This document shows, piece by piece, positions 8,510 to 17,781 of a DNA stretch of 64,000 nt; within the stretch, counting starts at the first letter, position 1; every line of letters begins with the position of its first letter. This DNA comes from Actinokineospora baliensis. GTDB taxonomy: Bacteria > Actinomycetota > Actinomycetes > Mycobacteriales > Pseudonocardiaceae. The stretch lies in NCBI RefSeq assembly GCF_016907695.1, contig NZ_JAFBCK010000001.1, positions 2,907,001 through 2,971,000 of the forward strand. The letters are read 5' to 3'. Below the pieces are notes generated by a model, which saw nothing but the letters and a program-made list of their open reading frames with translations, was not told the DNA's origin and ran no database searches. The position numbers and the translations under genes are program-made.

Positions 8510-9441
8510 CAGAAGTAGCCCTCCCGCTTGCGGTCCTCCATGGCGGCCTCGGAGAGCCGGTCATCGGCGCGGGTGGCCCCGCGCTCGGTGAGCCTGCTCG
8601 CCGACACCTCGGCGATCACCTGCTCCAGGTCGGTCGCCCCGGACAGCACGGCACCGGTGCACGACCCGTCGCCGACCGTTCGGTAGCGCACGGTCAACTC
8701 CTCAACGGGTTCGTCGGCACGGGGGCCGAACCACGGACCGGCCGTCAGCCACATCCCGTCGCGCTGGAACACCGCTCGGGTGTGCGCGAAGTAGATGGAC
8801 GGCAGCTCGATCGCCTCGCGCTTGATGTAGCGCCAGACGTCGAGTTCGGTCCAGTTGGACAGCGGGAACACGCGAACATGTTCGCCGGCGCGGTGCCTGC
8901 CGTTATACAGGTTCCACAGTTCGGGACGCTGGCGTCGCGGCTCCCACTGACCGAAGGAATTGCGTAGGCTGAAAATTCTTTCCTTCGCCCGGGCGCGTTC
9001 CTCGTCGCGGCGCCCACCACCGAAAACGGCGTCGAACCGGCCGCTGGTGATGGCGTCGAGCAGGGGCACCGTCTGCAAAGGATTTCGCGTTCCGTCCGGT
9101 CGCTCTTGGAGTCGACCGTCGTCGATGTAGTCCTGCACGTTGGCGACCACAAGGCGTAAGCCGTATCGGGCGACCGTCCGGTCGCGAAACTCGATGACCT
9201 CGTCCAGATTGTGCCCGGTGTCCACGTGCAGTAGCGGGAATGGGACGGGTGCGGGCCAAAACGCCTTGACCGCCAAGTGAAGCAGTACTGTGGAATCCTT
9301 GCCGCCGGAGAACAGGATCACCGGTCGGTCGAACTCACCCGCCACCTCCCGGAAGATGTGGATGGCTTCGGATTCCAGGCGCGCCAAGGCGTCCAGCGGT
9401 TGCCGCGGTGCGGCGGCGTGCGGTGTCTGTTGTGTACTCAT
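8509..9441 (-). CDS. cysD: Sulfate adenylyltransferase subunit 2
   Basis: 310 residues with the ATP pyrophosphatase PP-loop SGGKDSTVLLHLA and the family motifs GGGRRDEERARAKERIFS and the WTELDVWRYI block. It forms the adenylyl-transferring subunit that works with CysN on sulfate. It starts 13 bp after cysH ends. The stretch around 8880-9240 is lower in GC at third positions than the operon average, but the reading frame is intact. Confidence 0.95.
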   Translation of the reverse strand: MSTQQTPHAAAPRQPLDALARLESEAIHIFREVAGEFDRPVILFSGGKDSTVLLHLAVKAFWPAPVPFPLLHVDTGHNLDEVIEFRDRTVARYGLRLVVANVQDYIDDGRLQERPDGTRNPLQTVPLLDAITSGRFDAVFGGGRRDEERARAKERIFSLRNSFGQWEPRRQRPELWNLYNGRHRAGEHVRVFPLSNWTELDVWRYIKREAIELPSIYFAHTRAVFQRDGMWLTAGPWFGPRADEPVEELTVRYRTVGDGSCTGAVLSGATDLEQVIAEVSASRLTERGATRADDRLSEAAMEDRKREGYF

Positions 9442-9454
9442 GGTCCCGTCGTCC

Positions 9455-10141
9455 TCAGCCGTGCAGTCCGCACTCGGTCTTGCCCGTCCCCGCCCAGCGC
9501 CCGCTGCGGGCGTCCTGGCCCGGCAGCGGCTTGGCCGTGCACGGCGCGCACCCGATGGACGGGTACCCGGCCTGCACCAACGGGTTCTCCAGCACGCCGT
9601 GGTCGGCGATGTAGCGGGTGAACTCGTCGTCGCTCCACGCCGCGATCGGGTTGACCTTCACCAACCCGTTGCGCTCGTCCCACTGCACGATCGGGGTGTT
9701 GGCCCGCGTCGGCGCGTCGACCCGGCGCACCCCGGTGACCCACGCCGAGTACTTCGACAGGGTTTGCCGCAACGGCACCACCTTGCGCAGGAAGCAGCAC
9801 TGCGTCGGGTTCGTCTGGTTCAGCAGGCCGAACTCGGCCTCCTGGTCGGCGACCGACTGCTCGGCCTCGGCGTTGACGATGCGGACCTCCGGGTAGACCA
9901 CCGCCACCGCGTCGCGGGTGCCGATGGTCTCCGCGAAGTGGTAGCCGGTCTGCAGGAACAGCACGTCGATGTCGCGCTTGGCCTGGTAGGCCAGGTCGAC
10001 GAGCACCGCGTCCTGCATGTTCGACGCGACGATGAAGTCGTCGCCGAAGGTCGCCGCCGTCCAGGCCAGCGCCTCCGCCGCGGTCGCGTCGGCCAACTCC
10101 TGTTCCGCCCGCTGGGCCAGGTCCTGGTGCGTGGTGGTCAC
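9455..10141 (-). CDS. cysH: Adenylylsulfate (APS/PAPS) reductase, thioredoxin-dependent
   Basis: 228 residues from the GTG at 10141, which overlaps the stop of the zinc-ribbon gene (GTGA). The PP-loop-like fold is seen in FGDDFIVASNMQDAVLVDL. The cysteine pairs TQCCFLRK and IGCAPCTAKP, which bind the [4Fe-4S] cluster of APS-type reductases, are both present, as is the C-terminal ECGLH motif with the redox-active cysteine. The cluster ligands favour APS over PAPS as substrate, consistent with the lack of an APS kinase here. The product is sulfite for the reductase upstream. Confidence 0.93.
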   Translation of the reverse strand: MTTTHQDLAQRAEQELADATAAEALAWTAATFGDDFIVASNMQDAVLVDLAYQAKRDIDVLFLQTGYHFAETIGTRDAVAVVYPEVRIVNAEAEQSVADQEAEFGLLNQTNPTQCCFLRKVVPLRQTLSKYSAWVTGVRRVDAPTRANTPIVQWDERNGLVKVNPIAAWSDDEFTRYIADHGVLENPLVQAGYPSIGCAPCTAKPLPGQDARSGRWAGTGKTECGLHG

Positions 10142-10296
10142 TTCGCTGCCTCCCCCGAGAGATTCAGTCCGACGAACTTGACCGTGAAGACCCGCCTGCA
10201 CCCGGTGCACAGCCACGCCGCGTGCGGTTCCTCCTGCGGCCGCAGGTCCTCGTCACCGCAGTAGGGGCAGTAGAAGGGCGTCGCCCGCTCGCTCAT
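10138..10296 (-). CDS. Small zinc-ribbon protein of the sulfite reductase operon
   Basis: 52 residues. Two CxxC knuckles, CPYCGDEDL and CTGCRRVF, make a zinc ribbon or rubredoxin-like domain. It overlaps the sulfite reductase stop (ATGA) and the cysH start (GTGA), so it is translationally tied to both. A small protein of this type between sir and cysH is common in actinobacterial sulfur operons. Its role is not established; help with electron transfer or assembly of the reductases is an inference from position. Confidence 0.8.
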   Translation of the reverse strand: MSERATPFYCPYCGDEDLRPQEEPHAAWLCTGCRRVFTVKFVGLNLSGEAAK

Positions 10297-12035
10297 CGCA
10301 GGTCGCCCTCGTCGGCGCGCACGACCCACTGCGCGAACCGCTCCTCGGGCTCGCGCTTGGCCACGAAGTTGCGCACCACCCGCTCCACGTAGTCCGGCAG
10401 CTCCGCGCCGGTCACCTTGTGCCCGCGCAGCTTGCGGCCGAACCCGGCGTCGAGGCCGAGACCGCCGCCGAGGTGCACCTGGAAGCCCTCCACCTGCGCG
10501 CCCGAGTCGTCGGTGACGATCTGGCCCTTGAGGCCGATGTCGGCGGTCTGGATCCGGGCGCAGGAGTTCGGGCACCCGTTGATGTGCACCGCGATCGGCG
10601 CGGTCACCCCGTCGGTGATGTCGGCCAGCCGGGTCTCCAGCGCCGCCACCAGCTCGTGGGCCCGGCCCTTGGTCTCGACGATGGCCAGCTTGCAGAACTC
10701 GATGCCGGTGCACGCCATGATCCCGCGCCGCCACGGCGACGGGGTGGTCTGCAGCCCCAGCTTGGCGAGGTCGGCCTGCAGCGCGGCCACCTCGGCCTCG
10801 GGCACGTCCAGCACGACCAGCTTCTGCAGCGGGGTGAACCGCACCCGGTTCGAGCCAGCCCGCTCGGCGGCCTTGGCGACCTCCACCAGCACCGACCCGG
10901 ACACCCGGCCCGCGATCGGGGCGGCGCCCACGTAGAACAGGCCGTCCTTCTGCGGGTGCACCCCGATGTGGTCGATCGGCACCGCGGGCACCTCCGGCGC
11001 CGGGCCGTCGATGAGCTTGCGGTGCAGGTACTCGTCCTCCACCACCTGGCGGAACTTGGCCGCGCCCCAGTCCTTGACCAGGAACTTGATCCTGGCCCGG
11101 TGCCGCAGGCGGCGGTAGCCGTAGTCGCGGAACACGCTGATCACCGCGCCGTAGACGTCGGCGACCTCCTCCAGCGGCACCCAAGCGCCCAACCGCTGCC
11201 CGATCATCGGGTTGGTGGACAGACCACCACCGACCCACACGTCGAACCCGGGGCCGTGCTCGGGGTGCACCACACCGACGAAGGCGATGTCGTGGATCTC
11301 GTGCGCGACGTCGGGCAGACCCGACACCGCCGACTTGAACTTGCGCGGCAGGTTCGAGTACGCCGGGTCGCCGATGAACCGGCGCTTGATCTCGTCGATC
11401 GCCGGGGTGCCGTCGATGACCTCGTCGCGGGAGATGCCCGCGACCGGCGAGCCGAGGATCACCCGGGGGCTGTCGCCACACGCCTCCATCGTGGTCATCC
11501 CCGCGCCTTCCAGCTTCTGCCAGATGGTGGGCATGTCCTCGACCCGGATCCAGTGGTACTGGATGTTCTGCCGGTCGGTGATGTCGGCGGTGTCGCGCGC
11601 GTAGGTCTGCGACACCTCGCCGAGCACCGCGAGCTGCTCCGTGGTGACCGCGCCACCGTCGGTGCGCACCCGCAGCATGAAGTACGAGTCGTCGAGCTCC
11701 TCGGGCTCCAGGGTCGCGGTGCGGCCACCGTCGATCCCGGGCTTGCGCTGGGTGTAGAGGCCGTACCAGCGGAACCTGCCGCGCAGGTCACCGGGGTCGA
11801 TGCTGTCGAACCCGCCCTTCGCGTAGATGTTCTCGATCCTGGCGCGGACGTTGAGCGGGTTGTCGTCCTTCTTCGACCGCTCGTTGGGATTCAGCGGCTC
11901 GCGGTAGCCGAGCGCCCACTGGCCCTCGCCCCTGGGCTGGCGAGCGGCCCGGGGTGTGGTGGGGGAAACCGGGGTGGGGGGTGTGGTGGGGGACACCGGT
12001 GGTTCCTCCGGGATCGGGGCGCTCGTGCGCGCCAC
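10293..12035 (-). CDS. Ferredoxin-dependent sulfite reductase (siroheme, [4Fe-4S])
   Basis: 580 residues from a GTG. The siroheme/[4Fe-4S] ligand motifs CTGIEFCKLA and CPNSCAR are both present in the C-terminal half. Tandem ferredoxin-like and catalytic half-domains start at FRWYGLYTQR and again near DGLFYVGAAPIAGR. The Tyr in WYGLY and the Cys in MEACGDSPR sit where mycobacterial NirA/SirA has its covalent Tyr-Cys link. The enzyme reduces sulfite to sulfide with six electrons from ferredoxin. The first 35 residues are Pro/Thr-rich with a PVSPTTP repeat, so the true start could be later. First structural gene of the sulfur operon. Confidence 0.9.
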   Translation of the reverse strand: MARTSAPIPEEPPVSPTTPPTPVSPTTPRAARQPRGEGQWALGYREPLNPNERSKKDDNPLNVRARIENIYAKGGFDSIDPGDLRGRFRWYGLYTQRKPGIDGGRTATLEPEELDDSYFMLRVRTDGGAVTTEQLAVLGEVSQTYARDTADITDRQNIQYHWIRVEDMPTIWQKLEGAGMTTMEACGDSPRVILGSPVAGISRDEVIDGTPAIDEIKRRFIGDPAYSNLPRKFKSAVSGLPDVAHEIHDIAFVGVVHPEHGPGFDVWVGGGLSTNPMIGQRLGAWVPLEEVADVYGAVISVFRDYGYRRLRHRARIKFLVKDWGAAKFRQVVEDEYLHRKLIDGPAPEVPAVPIDHIGVHPQKDGLFYVGAAPIAGRVSGSVLVEVAKAAERAGSNRVRFTPLQKLVVLDVPEAEVAALQADLAKLGLQTTPSPWRRGIMACTGIEFCKLAIVETKGRAHELVAALETRLADITDGVTAPIAVHINGCPNSCARIQTADIGLKGQIVTDDSGAQVEGFQVHLGGGLGLDAGFGRKLRGHKVTGAELPDYVERVVRNFVAKREPEERFAQWVVRADEGDLR

Positions 12036-12051
12036 GACGACCCCAGGCGGC

Positions 12052-12091
12052 GGTGCGGGGGATCACTCAGCGGCGCACCCGACGCCTGCTG
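12052..12091 (-). promoter_or_regulatory. Candidate attenuator: two mutually exclusive hairpins
   Basis: The 78 bases between the leader peptide stop and the sulfite reductase start can fold in two ways. One stem pairs 12068-12075 with 12083-12091 (CAGCGGCG with CGCC-T-GCTG, one bulge). The other pairs 12052-12057 with 12074-12079 (GGTGCG with CGCACC). They share bases 12074-12075, so they exclude each other, the layout expected of a translation-sensed attenuator. GC-rich DNA forms chance stems easily, so this is weak on its own and rests on the leader peptide beside it. Confidence 0.35.
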
Positions 12092-12113
12092 AATGCGAGG
12101 TAGGCGCGGTGGG

Positions 12114-12200
12114 TCAGCTGGGCTGACGGCACATCGCGCTGGACACGCGCTGGAAGTCCACGTGGCGGCGGGCCACCAGGAAGACTTCAGTCGCGGACAT
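12114..12200 (-). CDS. Leader peptide of the sulfur assimilation operon
   Basis: A 28-codon reading frame starting with ATG at 12200 and ending 78 bp before the sulfite reductase start. Its core RRHVDFQRVSSAMCR fits the small actinobacterial leader peptides upstream of sulfur and related genes, which share an RRHVD...RV(S/A)SA(L/M/I)CR pattern. The Cys codon near the end (followed by Arg-Gln-Pro-Ser) would let ribosomes sense charged tRNA-Cys or cysteine supply, as shown for Cys-rich leader frames in mycobacteria. Regulation of this operon by it is inference from position and pattern. It lies divergent to hemW, which starts about 120 bp away. Confidence 0.75.
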   Translation of the reverse strand: MSATEVFLVARRHVDFQRVSSAMCRQPS

Positions 12201-12320
12201 GTCGTCAGCGTGCCACGCGTCCACGGTGTGGTCCACCGCCATCCGCATGCTGGGACGCAGGTCACGGCCGTTGGCCCGGTTGACCTGGGCCGCCCGGGTG
12301 GACCTGGGAAGATGGCAACC

Positions 12321-13535
12321 ATGGCCGCAGCTGCTCCCGAGGGTGACCCCGCGCCCACCGACGGTTCCCTGCCCCCCGCCGCGCTGCGCGGGCTCGGCGA
12401 CCGACCGTTCGGGGTGTACGTGCACGTCCCGTTCTGCGCGACCCGGTGCGGCTACTGCGATTTCAACACCTACACCGCCGGTGAACTGGACTCTTCGGCA
12501 TCGCCGCAATCGTGGCTCGCGGGTTTGCGACAGGAACTCGACCTCGCCGCCCAGGTGCTGGGAACACCCCCCGCCGCTGACACCGTGTTCGTCGGCGGTG
12601 GCACACCGTCACTGCTGGGCGCCGACGGGCTGTCCCAGGTGTTGGACGCGGTGCGCGGGGTGTTCGGGCTCGCCGAGGGCGCGGAGGTCACCACGGAGTC
12701 GAACCCGGAGTCGACCTCGCCGGAGTTCTTCGCCGGGATCGCCGAGGCCGGGTACACCCGGGTGTCGCTGGGCATGCAGTCCGCGGCCCGGCACGTGCTG
12801 GCCATCCTCGACCGCACCCACACCCCCGGCCGGGCGGTCGCCGCGGCCCGCGAGGCCAGGGCGGCGGGCATCGGTCACGTCAACCTGGACCTGATCTACG
12901 GAACCCCGGGGGAGCGGCCGAGCGACCTGGCGGCGTCCCTGGACGCTGTGCTGGAGGCGGGCGTCGACCACGTGTCGGCGTACTCGCTGATCGTCGAGGA
13001 CGGCACCGCCCTGGCCAGGCGGGTCCGCCGAGGCGAACTCCCCATGCCCGACGACGACGTGCTCGCCGACCGGTACGAGCAGGTCGACGCGGCCCTCGTG
13101 GCGGCGGGCCTGCACTGGTACGAGGTGTCGAACTGGGCCTCGGACGACGCGGCCCGCTGCAGGCACAACCTCGGCTACTGGCTCGGCGGCGACTGGTGGG
13201 GCGCGGGCCCAGGAGCCCACAGCCACATCGGCGGCATCCGCTGGTGGAACGTCAAACACCCGGCCCGCTACACCGAACTGCTGGCCAACGGCACCTCCCC
13301 CGCCGCCGCCCGCGAAAGCCTCACCGAAGCCGACCAACGCCTGGAAAGGGTCCTCCTGGAACTCCGCCTATCCGAAGGCCTCCCCGTCGAAGCCCTCACC
13401 CCCGCCGCCCAAGCCGAAGCCCACTCCGCCGCGGGCGACGGCCTCCTGGACCCAACAGCCCTCACCTCAGGCCGCTGCGTCCTCACCCCCCGAGGCCGCC
13501 TCCTGGCCGACGCGGTGGTCCGCAGACTGACCTAG
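12321..13535 (+). CDS. hemW: Radical SAM heme chaperone HemW-like protein
   Basis: 404 residues from the ATG at 12321, chosen because a GGGAAG site lies 9 bp upstream; an ATG three codons earlier sits too close to it. The radical SAM motif CATRCGYCDF provides the CxxxCxxC ligands, followed by HemW-type blocks FVGGGTPSLL, ESNPES and DHVSAYSLIVEDGTALARRV. The extra cysteine after the cluster motif that marks coproporphyrinogen dehydrogenase HemN is absent (CDF rather than CxxC), which favours HemW, a heme-delivery protein. Monocistronic, divergent to the sulfur operon and convergent with the next gene. Confidence 0.88.
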   Translation: MAAAAPEGDPAPTDGSLPPAALRGLGDRPFGVYVHVPFCATRCGYCDFNTYTAGELDSSASPQSWLAGLRQELDLAAQVLGTPPAADTVFVGGGTPSLLGADGLSQVLDAVRGVFGLAEGAEVTTESNPESTSPEFFAGIAEAGYTRVSLGMQSAARHVLAILDRTHTPGRAVAAAREARAAGIGHVNLDLIYGTPGERPSDLAASLDAVLEAGVDHVSAYSLIVEDGTALARRVRRGELPMPDDDVLADRYEQVDAALVAAGLHWYEVSNWASDDAARCRHNLGYWLGGDWWGAGPGAHSHIGGIRWWNVKHPARYTELLANGTSPAAARESLTEADQRLERVLLELRLSEGLPVEALTPAAQAEAHSAAGDGLLDPTALTSGRCVLTPRGRLLADAVVRRLT

Positions 13536-13541
13536 GTCGGG

Positions 13542-14003
13542 TCACGTGTTGCAGGGGTTGGCTTGGATTTCGTCGACCGCGGTGAGCTCGGCGCGCCACC
13601 GGTCCGCCAGCGCCTCTCGGTCGGTTCCGGGCCGCACCACGACGCTGACGGAAGCGGGCAACGCCTCGACGCGAGCGAGCCGGACGATCTCGGGCTGGTT
13701 CTGGAACATGTACTTGAAGTGCTCCAACGCCTGCGCCTTGGTCTCGGTGACGGTGCTGAGCGTGCCCGGGTCGGTCCGGATCGCCGCCTCGGCCTTGATC
13801 ATCGACTCGTCGTCGAGGAAGAACACGTTGATGCGCTCCGAGTTGGCCGAGCACTGGCCCGCCGCCCATTCCTGGGCCTTCGCCAGCGTCGGGCTCGGAG
13901 TCGTCGACACCGGCCCGGCGTCCTGCCGCTCAACCGCCGTCGTGCACCCGACCAGCAACGCGAGACACCCGACTACCGCCAACCGGGACACCGAGGAGAC
14001 CAT
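13542..14003 (-). CDS. Lipoprotein with FtsX extracellular-domain-like fold
   Basis: 153 residues with a lipoprotein signal: a hydrophobic core and lipobox LLVGC with Cys20. The mature region, from INVFFLDDES through TETKAQALEHFKYMF to LPASVSVVV, follows the pattern of the FtsX extracellular domain (beta strand, charged helix, Glu-rich helix, LPASxxV strand). In FtsX that domain contacts cell-wall hydrolases, but here it is detached from any permease. Two cysteines in the mature part (near residues 51 and 151) could pair. It would sit on the outer face of the membrane. Function unknown; a wall-hydrolase partner is a guess. Confidence 0.65.
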   Translation of the reverse strand: MVSSVSRLAVVGCLALLVGCTTAVERQDAGPVSTTPSPTLAKAQEWAAGQCSANSERINVFFLDDESMIKAEAAIRTDPGTLSTVTETKAQALEHFKYMFQNQPEIVRLARVEALPASVSVVVRPGTDREALADRWRAELTAVDEIQANPCNT

Positions 14004-14137
14004 GCGGGCATTGTGCTCGCCGCCCGGACCCGTCTGGTTCGGGACCTTGGACCTGGATTTCGCCGTTCGGCGTATCTGGTACGGGCGGGTGACCTCTTGT
14101 CGGCAGCAGATCTGTGTCGAGGTGAGGGGACCCAGCG

Positions 14138-14419
14138 ATGGCGGTCACCATCCAGCACGTCCGGCAGCGGCTCTCCGGGGCCGAGGTCGACTACGAGTAC
14201 GCCGCGGAGCTCGGCGACGCGGCCTTACCCCACCTGGCCGAACTCGCCGCCAGGGCGGACACGGTGCTCGCCTGCAAGGCGCTGTACCTGGCCAGCCTGA
14301 TCGGCGGTCCCCGGTCAACGGAGATCATCGCCGCGGCGGCCGACCACGAGGACCCGATCATCCGGATCGCCGCCTCTGCCGCCCTGCGCAACCTGCGGCA
14401 GGCGGGCAGGACCGGCTAG
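14138..14419 (+). CDS. Small HEAT-repeat protein
   Basis: 93 residues, almost all helical and Ala-rich. Two or three HEAT-like helical repeats are visible, the clearest being HEDPIIRIAASAALRNL near the C-terminus. No catalytic motif. HEAT proteins of this size are usually protein-binding scaffolds. It contains a TTA leucine codon at 14225-14227, rare in such GC-rich genomes. It is separated by 67 bp from hrcA and reads in the same direction, so they could share a transcript. Confidence 0.6.
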   Translation: MAVTIQHVRQRLSGAEVDYEYAAELGDAALPHLAELAARADTVLACKALYLASLIGGPRSTEIIAAAADHEDPIIRIAASAALRNLRQAGRTG

Positions 14420-14486
14420 CCACCGCTGCCGGGGCGCGCTCCGTAAACTTGACCCGGGGCCCGCGCACGGATGAGGGAGGTGGCCC

Positions 14487-15509
14487 GTGGTCAGTTCCGA
14501 CGAGCGGCGGTTCGAGGTGTTGCGCGCGATCGTCGCCGACTACGTGCGCGACCACGAACCCGTCGCGTCGAAGGCGATCGTCGAGCGGCACAACCTCGGC
14601 GTGTCCAGTGCCACCGTGCGCAACGACATGGCCTCGCTGGAGGAGGACGGCTACATCACCCAGCCGCACACCAGCGCGGGGCGCATCCCCACCGACAAGG
14701 GCTACCGGCTCTTCGTCGACCGGCTCAGCGAGGTCAAACCGCTCTCGGTGGCCGAGCGCAGGGCCATCCAGAGCTTCCTCGACGGCGCCATCGACCTCGA
14801 CGACGTGATGCGCCGCAGCGTGCGGCTGCTGGCCCAGCTGACCAGGCAGGTCGCGGTGATCCAGTACCCGACGCTGACCACCTCCACCGTGCGGCACGTG
14901 GAACTGGTGAACATCACCCCGGCCCGGCTGATGCTGGTGCTGATCACCGACACCGGCCGGGTGGACCAGCGGATGGTCGACCTCGGCGACGTGGTCACCG
15001 ACGAGGACACCGCGCGGCTGCGCACGACGCTCAACTCCACCCTCGCGGGCAAGCGCCTCGCCGACGCCGCGGCCAGCGTCGCCGAGATGCCCGAGAGCGC
15101 GCCGGGCGAGCTGCGCGAGGTGGTCACCAAGCTGGCCACCGTGCTGGTCGAGTCGCTCGTGGAGCACCCCGAGGAGCGGCTGGTGCTCGGCGGCACCGCC
15201 AACCTCACCCGCAACGTCGCCGACTTCCCCAACTCGCTGCGCCAGGTGCTCGAGGCGCTCGAAGAGCAGGTCGTGGTGCTCAAGCTGCTGGCGGCCACCG
15301 CCGACCCGGGCACCATCACGGTGCGCATCGGCGGCGAGAACGAGGCCGAGGAGATGCGTTCCACCTCCGTGGTGTCCATCGGCTACGGCACCCGTGCCAC
15401 CCTGTTGGGCGGGATGGGAGTCGTCGGGCCGACCAGGATGGACTACCCCACGAACATCGCCGCGGTCCGCGCGGTGGCGAACTACGTCGGCGAGATCCTC
15501 GGTCGGTAG
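14487..15509 (+). CDS. hrcA: Heat-inducible transcription repressor HrcA
   Basis: 340 residues from GTG. The winged-helix N-terminus reads [24 protein letters not shown]...[35 protein letters not shown], the standard HrcA DNA-binding region, followed by the GAF-like dimerisation domain. HrcA represses groE and other chaperone genes through CIRCE elements. No CIRCE inverted repeat is visible upstream of this gene, so it does not appear to repress itself here. It is followed by dnaJ 57 bp downstream, the usual actinobacterial pair. Confidence 0.95.
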   Translation: MVSSDERRFEVLRAIVADYVRDHEPVASKAIVERHNLGVSSATVRNDMASLEEDGYITQPHTSAGRIPTDKGYRLFVDRLSEVKPLSVAERRAIQSFLDGAIDLDDVMRRSVRLLAQLTRQVAVIQYPTLTTSTVRHVELVNITPARLMLVLITDTGRVDQRMVDLGDVVTDEDTARLRTTLNSTLAGKRLADAAASVAEMPESAPGELREVVTKLATVLVESLVEHPEERLVLGGTANLTRNVADFPNSLRQVLEALEEQVVVLKLLAATADPGTITVRIGGENEAEEMRSTSVVSIGYGTRATLLGGMGVVGPTRMDYPTNIAAVRAVANYVGEILGR

Positions 15510-15566
15510 AGGGTCGACACAGGTATCAACGGGCCCCGGCATGCCCGGGGCAGGAGGACTGGACAG

Positions 15567-16718
15567 GTGGCGAGGGACTACTACGGCACGCTCGGGGTGC
15601 GACAGGACGCGACCTCCGAGGAGATCAAGCGCGCCTACCGCAAGCTCGCGCGTGAGCTGCACCCCGACGTCAACCCGGACGAGGCGGCGCAAGCCCGCTT
15701 CCGCGAGGTCACCGCGGCCTACGAGGTCCTCTCCGACCCGCAGAAGCGCAAGATCGTCGACATGGGCGGCGACCCGCTCGGCAACGGCGGCGGGGGCGGC
15801 GGCGGGGGGCGCGACCCGTTCGGCGGGTTCGGCCTCGGCGACATCATGGACGCGTTCTTCGGCGCGGCGGGCGGCGGCGGGGGCCGCGGCCCCCGCAGCC
15901 GGGTGCAGCCGGGGTCGGACGCGCTGCTGCGCATCCAGATGACCCTGGAGGAGTGCGCCAACGGCATCAGCAGGGAGATCGCGGTGGAGACCGCGATCCT
16001 GTGCGACCTGTGCCGCGGCTCCGGGTGCGCCGACGGCAGCAGCCCGACCACCTGCGACACCTGCGGTGGCCGCGGCGAGGTCCAGTCGGTGCAGCGGTCG
16101 TTCCTCGGCCAGGTCGTCACCGCCCGCGCGTGCCCCACCTGCCGCGGTCTCGGCGAGGTCATCCCCGACCCGTGCCGCCAGTGCGCGGGCGAGGGCCGGG
16201 TCCGGGCGCGGCGCACCATCACCGCGAAGATCCCGCCGGGTGTCGCCGACGGCATGCGGGTCCGGTTGTCCGGCCAGGGCGAGGTCGGCCCCGGCGGCGG
16301 CCCCTCGGGAGACCTCTACATCGAGGTCGAGGAACTGCCGCACAGCACCTTCGAGCGCGAAGGCGCGGACCTGCACTGCACGCTGCGCGTCCCGATGACC
16401 ACCGCGGTGCTGGGCGCGGTGCTGCCGCTGGAAGCCATCGACGGCCGCATCGAACTCGAACTCGAACCGGGCACCCAACCCGAGGCCGAACTCGTGCTCA
16501 CCGGCCGCGGCCTGCCCCGGCTGCGCTCCACCGGCCGGGTCGACGGGCGCGGCGACCTGCACGTGCACATCGAGGTCGAGATCCCCACCCGGCTCGACGC
16601 CAGGCAGACCGAACTGCTGCGCGAACTGGCCACCCTGCGCGGCGAAGAGCAGCACACCCTGGCCAACGCCACCGGTCGCTCCGGCGGGTTGTTCTCCCGC
16701 CTGCGCTCCCGCCGATGA
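15567..16718 (+). CDS. dnaJ: Chaperone protein DnaJ (DnaJ2 type)
   Basis: 383 residues from GTG. J domain at residues 2-67 with the HPD motif in LHPDVNP, then a Gly-rich linker (residues 72-112), then four CxxCxGxG zinc-binding repeats ([32 protein letters not shown]), then the substrate-binding beta domains. It stimulates DnaK and holds unfolded clients. It is the second DnaJ of actinobacteria, linked to hrcA and not to dnaK. Its stop overlaps the rsmE start (ATGA). Confidence 0.95.
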   Translation: MARDYYGTLGVRQDATSEEIKRAYRKLARELHPDVNPDEAAQARFREVTAAYEVLSDPQKRKIVDMGGDPLGNGGGGGGGGRDPFGGFGLGDIMDAFFGAAGGGGGRGPRSRVQPGSDALLRIQMTLEECANGISREIAVETAILCDLCRGSGCADGSSPTTCDTCGGRGEVQSVQRSFLGQVVTARACPTCRGLGEVIPDPCRQCAGEGRVRARRTITAKIPPGVADGMRVRLSGQGEVGPGGGPSGDLYIEVEELPHSTFEREGADLHCTLRVPMTTAVLGAVLPLEAIDGRIELELEPGTQPEAELVLTGRGLPRLRSTGRVDGRGDLHVHIEVEIPTRLDARQTELLRELATLRGEEQHTLANATGRSGGLFSRLRSRR

Positions 16719-17449
16719 CCCTGGCGCAGTTCCTGGTCGACGCCCTGCCCCCGGGTGAGTCGTTCACGTTGGACGGCCCCGAGGGCAGGCACGCGGCGGC
16801 CGTGCGGCGACTGCGCGCGGGGGAGCGGCTGCTCGTCGGCGACGGCCGCGGCACCGTCGCCGAATGCGTCGTCACCGCCGCGGGCAAGGACTCCCTCGAC
16901 CTGGCGGTGGACCGGCGCTGGACCGAAGCGCCGCCCCCGCTGCGGGTGGTCCTCGCGCAAGCCCTGGTGAAGGGCGACCGCGGCGAACTGGCCGTCGAAC
17001 TCGCCACCGAAGCGGGCGTCGACGCGATCGTCCCCTGGCGCGCGAGCCGCAGCGTCGCCAAGTGGGAAGACGGCCCGCGCGGCGAGAAGGCTCTGGCGCG
17101 CTGGCGCAGCACCGCCCGCGAGGCCGCCAAACAAGCCAGACGCCCCTGGACACCGGCAGTTTCCGACCCCGTCGGCCTGCCCGGACTGCTCGACCTGGCT
17201 CGCGGCAGCGCCGCCACCCTCGTGCTCGAAGCCCACCTCGCCACCCGATTGGCCGACCTCGCGCTACCCGAATCGGGTGATCTTGTGCTGGTGGTCGGCC
17301 CCGAAGGCGGCATCAGTCCCGACGAGCTCACCGCCCTTGAGCAGGTAGGAGCGCTCCCAGTCCGACTGGGTCCCGCAGTACTGCGGACTTCCACCGCCGC
17401 CGCGGTCGCCCTCGGCGCCCTCGGCGCCTTGACCGCCCGCTGGCGCTGA
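16715..17449 (+). CDS. rsmE: 16S rRNA (uracil-1498-N3)-methyltransferase
   Basis: 244 residues. An N-terminal PUA-like domain with [21 protein letters not shown] is followed by a SPOUT methyltransferase domain with the deep-knot SAM site [14 protein letters not shown] and [11 protein letters not shown]. It methylates N3 of U1498 in 16S rRNA. The start overlaps the dnaJ stop by four bases. The last 30 codons avoid no reading problem and the length fits the family. Confidence 0.92.
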   Translation: MTLAQFLVDALPPGESFTLDGPEGRHAAAVRRLRAGERLLVGDGRGTVAECVVTAAGKDSLDLAVDRRWTEAPPPLRVVLAQALVKGDRGELAVELATEAGVDAIVPWRASRSVAKWEDGPRGEKALARWRSTAREAAKQARRPWTPAVSDPVGLPGLLDLARGSAATLVLEAHLATRLADLALPESGDLVLVVGPEGGISPDELTALEQVGALPVRLGPAVLRTSTAAAVALGALGALTARWR

Positions 17450-17781
17450 CCAGGCCCAGGGTTTACCCTTTATCGCAAAGCGTTTCAGTTATTCCGAAGC
17501 GCATTCACCCGACTACCGCCGGACACCTCCCCCCTCGGTCCGGCGGCGCCGCGCGGGGCGGTGGGGCGACCCCCAGGCTCCACCCCCGCGCGGCTTCCCT
17601 CAGCCTGTTCGGAAGTGAACTTCCTTCCCGGTGAGCCGCACGGACCACTACCCGGGGGGCGACCCCCCGGACCCCCACGGTGCGTCGGGCGGCGGAACCA
17701 GCGGGGTCTTGTTGCGTAACCACTGTGGCTGATGTGGCCGCTTTTGCTCGTGTGGCCGGGAATGGTGCTGGGTGTGAATTG
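17450..17781. other. Gene-free spacer with a 19-bp inverted repeat
   Basis: The 332 bp between the convergent rsmE and HIT genes hold no convincing gene: the only frames are short and lack codon bias. At 17652-17670 there is a perfect inverted repeat, CCGGGGGG and CCCCCCGG around a 3-base centre. It could stop transcription from either side, though no T-run follows. The first 50 bases are notably AT-rich for this genome. Confidence 0.5.

Noticed and set aside
12036..12320. SAM or cobalamin riboswitch before the sulfur operon
   Set aside because: The space is too short and no conserved riboswitch core is visible; a leader peptide explains the region better.
14420..14486. CIRCE operator upstream of hrcA
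   Set aside because: No TTAGCACTC-N9-GAGTGCTAA-like inverted repeat is visible.
14358..16655. Minus-strand open frame of about 765 codons over hrcA and dnaJ
   Set aside because: Antisense shadow of two certain genes.
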